NCBI GenBank assembly: GCA_003118195.1
Contig: BEXV01001398.1
Coordinates: 18,993 to 82,992 of the forward strand
Source: Hemicentrotus pulcherrimus
Taxonomy: Eukaryota; Echinodermata; Echinoidea; Camarodonta; Strongylocentrotidae
Reading direction: 5' to 3'
Length of the DNA: 64,000 bases
Below, piece after piece: positions 25,641 to 34,600 of the stretch; positions within the stretch are counted from its first letter, which is position 1; every line of letters starts with the position of its first letter. The notes under the pieces were generated by a model. That model saw only the letters and a list, made by a program, of their open reading frames with translations, was not told the origin of the DNA and ran no database searches. A program made the position numbers and the translations under genes.

Positions 25641-28600
25641 GTCATCATCATTATCATCATAGTCATTATCATCATCATCGTTATCATCGTCATCATCATC
25701 ATCATCATCATCGTCGTCATCATCGTCATCATTATCATCATCATCATCATCATCGTCCTCATCGTTAACATCATAATCATCGTCATTGTCGTCGTCATCA
25801 TCATCATCGACATTGTCGTCGTCATCATCATCATCATAATCATCACAATTATCTCTTGCTTACCTGAAAGTGAGCTCTACTTTGATCTCAGGCAGGTTCT
25901 CATTGAGAGCTTCCAGCCCCATCTGATACTGATGCTCCAGGGCCTTGTAAAGCTGTCTATCCCAATGCATCTTCCAGGACTTCATGTCTTGAGCTTTGTA
26001 ACCCTGTGGGAAAGGTGAAAGAAGCACAAGAACTAACAAGGTGGGTGATGCATATAGGCTTAAGTTATACAAATTATACAAAACATATAAAATATTACAT
26101 CAAATATGCAACAAAACCCAGGTCTGAATTTCTCTGTACTGAAATCTTACAATTTTATTTGCTTCTTGTCTGCTAATACAAATGCCAGAGATTAATTATA
26201 TTTTGCAAATGGCAAGAGTTGTTGTACTCAAATATTTTCCCATTTAGACATTCAGTTCTCCCAGCTTCTGAGAATTCTCAATTAAAGAGTTTTGACTGTA
26301 TGCACAGATCAACAAAAGAACCTAATTACGTGATTCTCATAGCATTAAAGTCAAGTTGTGTGGTATTTTTTTTTAGCATAACATTTCATGCCTGATGAGC
26401 TAGGAGTCTTAATCGCTACCAATAACATGGTGTTTAGGTCTTTTTTCCCAAAAAATCATTTCTTGTCCTTGGACAAAAAAAAAACTGCATCAAATACAGG
26501 TATCTATATAACACTCGACCATCATCAGTCTTTACCTGTGATTCTAGAGAGGCCATGATGCCTCTGATTTCTTGAAGTCCTTCCTTCCAGCGAGGCTGCT
26601 GGCGTAATAGATCAATAGACATCAGAGACACCACCTAGGAAAATAAATCAAAAGTTAATGTAACATGTACAGTCAAATCTGCTTAGCCGACCACCTTAGT
26701 GTTATCTTAGAGTACTTATAACCACATATTTTTTTGAAGTGATAAGGACTGGAGAGGAAAAAAAAAGAACACTTAGAAGAGAAGAGGGTATCACGATATG
26801 GCTAGCGAGGAAAAGTACATGGGAAAAAATCTTAATCAGGACTAAAATTCAAGCAGCACTCAAATTACAAAAGGGCATAGGTTGTTTTTTTCCAAAGAAC
26901 TTTCAATAGGTCTTACAGTCCTCATAATCATGCAAAAATTTGATTTTGATTTCTTGTAGAAGCTTTAGCTGCTGATGGCACTTACCTTATCAGAGACTGA
27001 GTAATGCCACTTCCTGAGTCGCCTGTTCTCTGTCGTCAGCTTCTCTGCGGCCGCCTGCAGCTTGGTGATGTACTCCTCCAGCTCCTTGGGATTCTCCCAG
27101 GTGACCTGGACCTTGCCCTGACCTGCGTCCTTTGACCCTGTCCGAGGGTTCTTGATGATGCGCTCAAAGGCCAGAGCCGACTGCAGCATCATGTTGCGCT
27201 GGCTGGGGATCATCTGCTCGGCGATGCTGTTGTGGAAGTGTGCAACCTGGTGATACAGAGTGAGATTAAGAGTTCCTCTGTCATTATTATTAGTATTCTG
27301 TTAGGGTCCATGTATATTCAAATGTTTAGGATTGTTTGCATAGTACATAGTTACTTAGTTTGAGAGTGTAATAGCCATACAAGATAAAAACTTGGCTTGC
27401 TTTCTTGCTATCCTTCAGGACAGACTCAAATGCATTTTATACATCAATAGACAATGCAAATAACTATAATTCCTTACAGACATTTTCATGATTCCATACC
27501 TGTTTGAGAATCACACCATGCTTGTAGAACTTCTGAGCGATAGCTGCAGTGTGTTGAATCTTTGCTGCTACAGGGTAGCCTAGGGCCTGCAGCTGTCTCA
27601 CTTCCCTCATGAGGGTGACCAGTCGCTCGCTGTAGGAGACGATCAGCTCGTTGTTCTTGGTCTCAAACTCCATGAGCCTTCCGGTCATCTGCAGGCTGTC
27701 GTGGGAAGACAAGTTTTGACGTAAAGAGTGTCAGGTTTTCGTTCCGACTTGATGTAAATAGACTAACCCATTATAAAAAGTAAAATCAACACTTTTCTAT
27801 TGTCATCAAAATCATCACACCATATTACCTAGATATTCATTTGTTTACCAACACCTGCATCATCATTGCATTTATTACAATCAAAATCAAATTTTCTGTT
27901 GTGATTATTATCATTTAATCATTATCATAACCTTCACTATCAAACAATATATTTTCTGTCATCACTACCACCACCACCACCACCACTACCACCACCACCA
28001 CCACCACCACCACCACCACTACCACCACCACCACCACCACTACCACCACCACAATCACTACCACCACCAACACCTATATCATCACCCCACTATCCTTACC
28101 TCAGAGGTTTATTGGGGTCACCGATGGCAGCCTGCATCTCACTGGACCATGAATCAAACTGGTCCTGCCTCCAGTTCCTCAGCTCATCCAGCAGGTCACC
28201 GGCATCTCGTCTGAATTTTCCAAACCCAGACAGGTCATTCAGCAGGGTATCTGCAACTTGGGAGGTCTGTTCCACCTACAATAACAACAGCAATCGGATA
28301 TGAATGTTAAAGGCCAATCTAACAGACTTGGACTTGGTAGATGAAAGATAAACAAGTCGTGAGCATGGTATTTGCAAACTGGGAGGTCTGCTCCACCTAT
28401 CTCAAAACAAATAGATACTTGAATGATATAGTCAGAGGAGTCATTCCGTAGGAAAATGAGGAACTCTGATTTTGCCATCTAATCATGAATACTACATTGA
28501 TGATTAATAGCCAGCATAACAAATCCAAGTTGATAGGATTGATAGAACTGCATAGCTCTGTTATTATTCATACAATAGTTTGAACAAAAGATACATAATT

Positions 28601-31600
28601 ATTCTGGATAGATTCTTTTCTCCAAATTCATACATTCCTAACATCAATCCAACAAAGACAAGACTGCCAACATCGATTCACCAACATCAATCAATTGATG
28701 CATGACGGTATAACGGCGCAGTGACCTTCATATACAGAGATCTTGAGACATAATTGCTTTTACCTGACCAGGGAGGTGTTTCATAAAGACTTTAAGCTTG
28801 ACTTCACTATGGCAGGCTGTTCATGCCACTTGTTCCTCTAACCATTCCTGGCATTGGCAAGGGACGTACAAATCGTAGTCACAAATCTACAGAATTTACA
28901 TTTTTCTACAGTTCATTATTGAAAGAAAAAAAATTATCTATAGATCCTAACTGAGAGACCAATGGTGAAGGCAACTAGTGGCATGAATGGCCTTCCATAG
29001 TTAAGTCCAACTTAAAGTTGATCGTAGTCTTTGTGAAACACTCCCCATATCTACTGCTAATGTTTGCCATTTGCTTGTTACCTTGGCTTCAATCTGCCTG
29101 ACCCACACGATGTTATTGACAACCTCTGGGAGGTTCTTTCCCGTTGGAGGACTGCTCTCGCTGGTCCTAACGTTGAAGTCATCTCGGATGCTCTTGAGAT
29201 AGACCTGGAGTTGACCTAGAAGGGTCTCTCTGCAAGGTCAAAGGTTGATACCATAATAACCACATTGAATAACAAACTGAAATATTTTGTGACCTCAGTT
29301 AAATTCTTTGCATGAGGTTAAAATGAGTTAAAATGATGAATTTCCTTTTCCTGTACTTTTTTCAGACACACATTTGTTTTTGTAACTTCCTTAAAACCTC
29401 TCATGTATTTTTGTCTGTTTTGTGATCACATAATGTAGATTTGTCATTGTACACTTCTGTGTTATGTGTAATCCTGCTTTGACATGATTTATGTTATCGT
29501 TCAACCAATGGAAAAAACAATTTCTGACAGATGAATCAATAAAGTATAATAATTACATGAAAGTGAATTTCTAACTAATTTCATAGATCTAGGATTAAAG
29601 CAACAAAATAAATGTTGAGGGATGAAAATAGAAGGGAAAAAAAAGAATAATTCATCAGCAATTCAATGGTTACAAGTTCTGTTATAATATAAATAGTTTG
29701 CATAGCTTTATGGCTGTATGGGTCAGTTGACAGACCACATATGCTGCAAATTACTGGATTTCAGATCACATCAGTGACCAAAACGTTTCTGAGAAGGTTT
29801 CATTACTTTATTAGCGTGACGTACCTCAGATATGATTGAAAGCTGTAATTCCTTTAACGCTACTCTGTAAGCATTCTTGCTTTCCTCAGTACTAAAACAC
29901 AAGTAAACTACAAAATCAATCAATTGAAAACATTTTAATAATAGTAATAATAATAAAAGGCATTTCCATAGCGCCATCTATCTAGATATTCTATTCTGAG
30001 GCACACTAACTATTACCCCAGTTTTAGCCTATACATAGCTGCCATTACAGCGCTCCAGCATTTCAAGGAATCAATTCCTGCCAGGTACCTATTTACCTCA
30101 CCTGGGTCGAGTGTGGCAAATGACGATTAATGCCTTGCCAAAGGACATGAGTGCCATGTCGGGATTGAACCAAAACCTTTGAATTACTCTGGGTAAATTA
30201 TTGTTAACCCTCTCACCTCTCTGACACCACCTCCTTGCGAACGCTCTCTCTGCTGACCAGTTCCTTGAACTTCTGGAACTCACTAAGCAGCTGGTTGGGG
30301 TTGCCTTCCACGTTTCGGAACTGAGTCCGGAGCTTGATGGCAATCCTCCTCTCAGCTGGATTGATTGCTACAGAGAGAAGGAATGCATTTTTGTTGAGCA
30401 AACATGGTTTTTCATTACGTGCAAGGGCCAAACAGCATTGGATTATTTACTTATTAGAATTAATAGAGTGAAGGGTTGTTGTGATAGAATGCTGTAGTGA
30501 TTCAGATGACCAGTGGGTACACCAACACTGCAAATACACAGGACTCAGGACAGTGTTTATAGCCTTTGTTGACCTTGACAGCATCCAAATTTCTTTTGCT
30601 ATTTTAATCGTCACAGTTTTTAGCTATCACATTTTTAAAAACTTATTACAAATTTGAACTTTCACTCGGTAATATTTGGAGAATTGGTTTATAGTCCAGA
30701 CTTCTAAAAACTCACTTGTGCTAGCACTAAAACAAAATCTCACTTGTTCCACAAAACACAAAGGTCTATATGTTCTATGGATTTGAGCTAAATCTCAGTC
30801 ACAGTTGTTTCAGTGTTGAATACAGAGTGAACATCAAGCTCTATATCACCATACAGGGGCATGAACTGTATCAATTCAAATTTAATTCTGTAATTAATTA
30901 ATTTCCAAAGTATCTTGATTCTATACTTTCATACGGCTCCTTACCCCTTTCATACTGGGAGACAGCGGCCCTCCACTGCGGTTCTGTGTAGGGGTTGTAC
31001 TGCAGTGGATTCAATCCAGAGAAAGCTGAAAAGACATCCTTGAGCCTTACTTCTTCTTGTTCTCCCTTTGACAGCAGACGGACCAGCTGTTCGTGAATTG
31101 TCCTCAACGTTGAAATCTATAATTTTGAAAAGCCATATCAATATCAACTTTGATCAAATGGACTTTGAGGTACTGTCTATTTGGAACTCCTAAGCACGGG
31201 AACTTACACCCCAAATAATCAAAGTGTTAAATAGTTTGCCAAGAAAATGTTTGTACAGAGAATTTTATGATGTTACTACCAAAATAGCTTGGAATAAGAA
31301 TTTCTAGGTATTACATAGATTTATTTATTCATTATAGTTTAATTCCAACAGGGTTGGTCTCATTTCAAATCCATTTTTGGACCTGATCTTGATCCCGGAG
31401 AGCCCTGCAAGTCAAGTAGGGTACAATGGTTCACACTCTGGACCAGTAATCTAAAATTGGTCCATTTGAACTAGCTAGCCTGATGCTTGCTTGTTAAAAA
31501 GACATTTTGCTGAGAACTGCCTAGAAAAACCCTACACAATAGATATATTCTTTATATTACAGCAGCAAATGTTTTAATTTTTGAACGTTTGCAAGGTATA

Positions 31601-34600
31601 AAGATTGATTCAGCATATCAAACTTACTTCTTGAAGTCTCTTGGAGAGTTGAGAGAGACCATCCGGGGTGAACTTGGCCCCATTCCAGGGGTGCATGGGA
31701 TCCCTTTTCCAGAACTGTTCGGTGAGTTTCTCACAGCTGGAGATCCACTTGTCACAGATGGCGATGCCACTAAGCAAGGCCTGCTTGACCTTGTGGAAGG
31801 GGTCAAGCCAGAGGTCAAATGCTCCAAGTTTGCGTTGGATGAAGCGTCCAAATGCGCTTCCTGGCAAAGATGAAGACCACAGGACATGTTTGAGTAATTT
31901 ATTCTGAGGTAAATTCCATCAAGGATCTATCTTTTAAGGTTAAAACGGGTTCATACAGATTTGAAAATAAGACCATTAATGATTAATGTTAATTTGGTTT
32001 GATATCTTAAAAAAATTGCAATTTAAAATCAATTACTTCAACATTAGAAAATAAAGGTAACAACAATTATTTGATTATGAGATTGACACCCTCACATTTT
32101 TACCCACCATTCAATATGGAGGGTTAAAACTAAGCCTTGGAGTCAAAGCCTTCAATATAATGATAGTGCAAGCATTAAATGATTAGAATTGTAGTCCTTC
32201 CCTGCTCAATAATCTAAATTAATCTCCAAAATCAACTGTGCACCAAAGACAAACGACATCACTCATTGGTTTGCCCATCACTGACCTATAACCTCCAGCA
32301 AGTGGGCCATCCTATTTTCAGGAAAGGGGTCAAACTCGCCCTGCTTCCAGACATCGTCAACAGCATCCTGGGTGGTCTCCACCAGCTCCTTGCCCTCCTC
32401 AAGGGACAGGGTGTCCAGGACATCAAACTCCTTGGAGATAACCTCAAAGAAGGACAAGAAATGCTACGCCCGCTCCTTGGTGTCACGGTTGCGACCCGAC
32501 ATGGCCACCTCGGACCAGTGCTGGAATTCATCGGAAGGGGTCAGGATACCTTGAGGGGTGGGAGAGATTGAGTAAAAAGTATAAAGGCCGGCTGTACTAG
32601 TTCTGCCAGAAGGGATTAGACCACACAGCTGAGGTCACTGACAGGTGCCTATCTTTCTTTGATATTCCTCCTGTAATCTCTCAATAACTCAGATCTCAAT
32701 CAACATGAGAAAAAGAGGATCGTGGGGGACCAAGGACCAAGCTACAAGTAGTACAGTGTGGCTTTAAATCAAATTGTAGAAGATAAGAAAATGTAAATTA
32801 TTGGGTATAGACACTTTGGAATTTGTCATTGTAAGAGTCTTCAATAAAATTTCATCCCAAAGTTACTTATTACACTGATTTTCATTACCCAGTTAGCTAG
32901 TGCAAATGATATCAACAGACAGTTATTTGCATCATATTTTGGAAACTACCAATTTGCATTTAGCTCATGCTGCAATGATAATTATAAACCTTTAGGTCAG
33001 TCAGGAACCCCATAATTTCATAACACTACAGTCTATTGGGGAAAACGAGTATGGTAAAACCGGTCACTCCAAGGTTTTACTTTTTTGAGGCACTTCTTGA
33101 TATTTTGAAGCGCAAATTTGTAAGGGGGTTCTATTTCTCCTGTAATCTGTCTTTCTCCTTCCCTTCTCTTGGGTGAGTGTGTGTGTGTGTGTTGGATGTG
33201 TCTGCTTGCGATTATAATTAATGTTTTACTTATTATTTGTTAATTTTGTAAAAGGGGCACCAGTCCACAAGATCTTGATCTTTTTTGGTTGCCCCAAACG
33301 ATATGTTAATTTTATACATGATTATGTCAATATGTTTTGTTGTAGTGTACTATTTTTTTTTATATATCGTACTGTACTTGAATAAAGATGAATTAATTGA
33401 ATTAACACCATATCACAGACACTGATAACACATAGGGGCGTGCACCTCAGATTTAACGTTGTTAAACGATGGCTTTAAGTAAATGGAAGGTCAAAGGGTC
33501 ATACCAGCAAAGTCATCGTCCCCTCGCTTGACCGGTCCTCCCTGCGATGGATCCTGCTTCCTGACCAGGCTCTTGAGTCCAGCCCTAAGCTCACTAAGAA
33601 GGCTCTGGAGCTTGGGGTTGAAGGTACGATTGTACTTCTCATCCTCAATAAGCAACGGGGCAAACACCTAGGATATGAAATATGGTTGAATGTTTAAAGG
33701 GGGTGTAGCATGACGAGACGAAGTGTCTTTCCAGTCGCCTGACTCAGGGCCAACCGGGTATAATACGACTAAGGACGAGACCGTAGTATTGATGTGCGTG
33801 CAACATTCACGAAACCGAAGCATGAGGAGAACTTTGGTCTGTTTTGCAAACGCTAGAGCACTGACCGTTAATCAAGTTCATTTGTTTCTGTGCAGTCGTC
33901 CAAAAGAAATCCCAGATGGCGTTAAGCAGTATTTGCCAAGCTACATCACCTTTAAGAAATTCTCCTTGCATACCATCACAATATGAGCAATGTACATATA
34001 TAAGCAGAACAAGTGCAAAGCACAGTTCGGAGACATGTAGTAAGGTTAGCTTGAAGCAAAACGTTACTGTTGAATGGTGATAGCATAAATCCAGCAGAAA
34101 TGCCAGTGGCCTTTTGCCATCTATTCAAGACAATGTAAAATTCACAATATAAATGCCAATTAATGAATATCTTCTCAAATTAGGAAAAAAAGAGATTACA
34201 TACAGCAACACTCTAACCTGAGAAATATATTTTGGCAGTAGACTGATTACCACTTATTTTCTTCTTTACCTCTGCCATTACAAACATGTCTCTTAAACCA
34301 TCGTTGTTCTATTGTTATTCTTAAATATGGCGATTCACTGACCTTGTCTACTGCATGAAAGAGTGCCCCAACAGGAGAGTCCATCATAGACACGGTCAGA
34401 ATGCTTGACTGGACATTGTCAGCTGAGATGACGTCTGGACGTAGCTTGAAGAAAGCAATCACTTTCTCTCCAGTATCGCTGGGATCAACCTGGGATGGTA
34501 ACAAAGGAAAATAAAATTGAGGTAAGCTTTGGTTTCAGTAAATGTGATTTTCCAGAAAGTTTTGTAGATATGTTTATCCTTTTAAGGGTGAAGAGTATGG

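Noticed and set aside
25553..25846. Met/Thr-rich 97-codon frame
   Set aside because: Direct translation of the (ATC)n array.
29771..29977. Possible cassette exon of DYNC2H1 (encoding [17 protein letters not shown], with AG before and GT after)
   Set aside because: There is no counterpart in vertebrate dynein-2 at this point. The implied exon of about 61 bases would break the frame, while the flanking exons join in phase without it.
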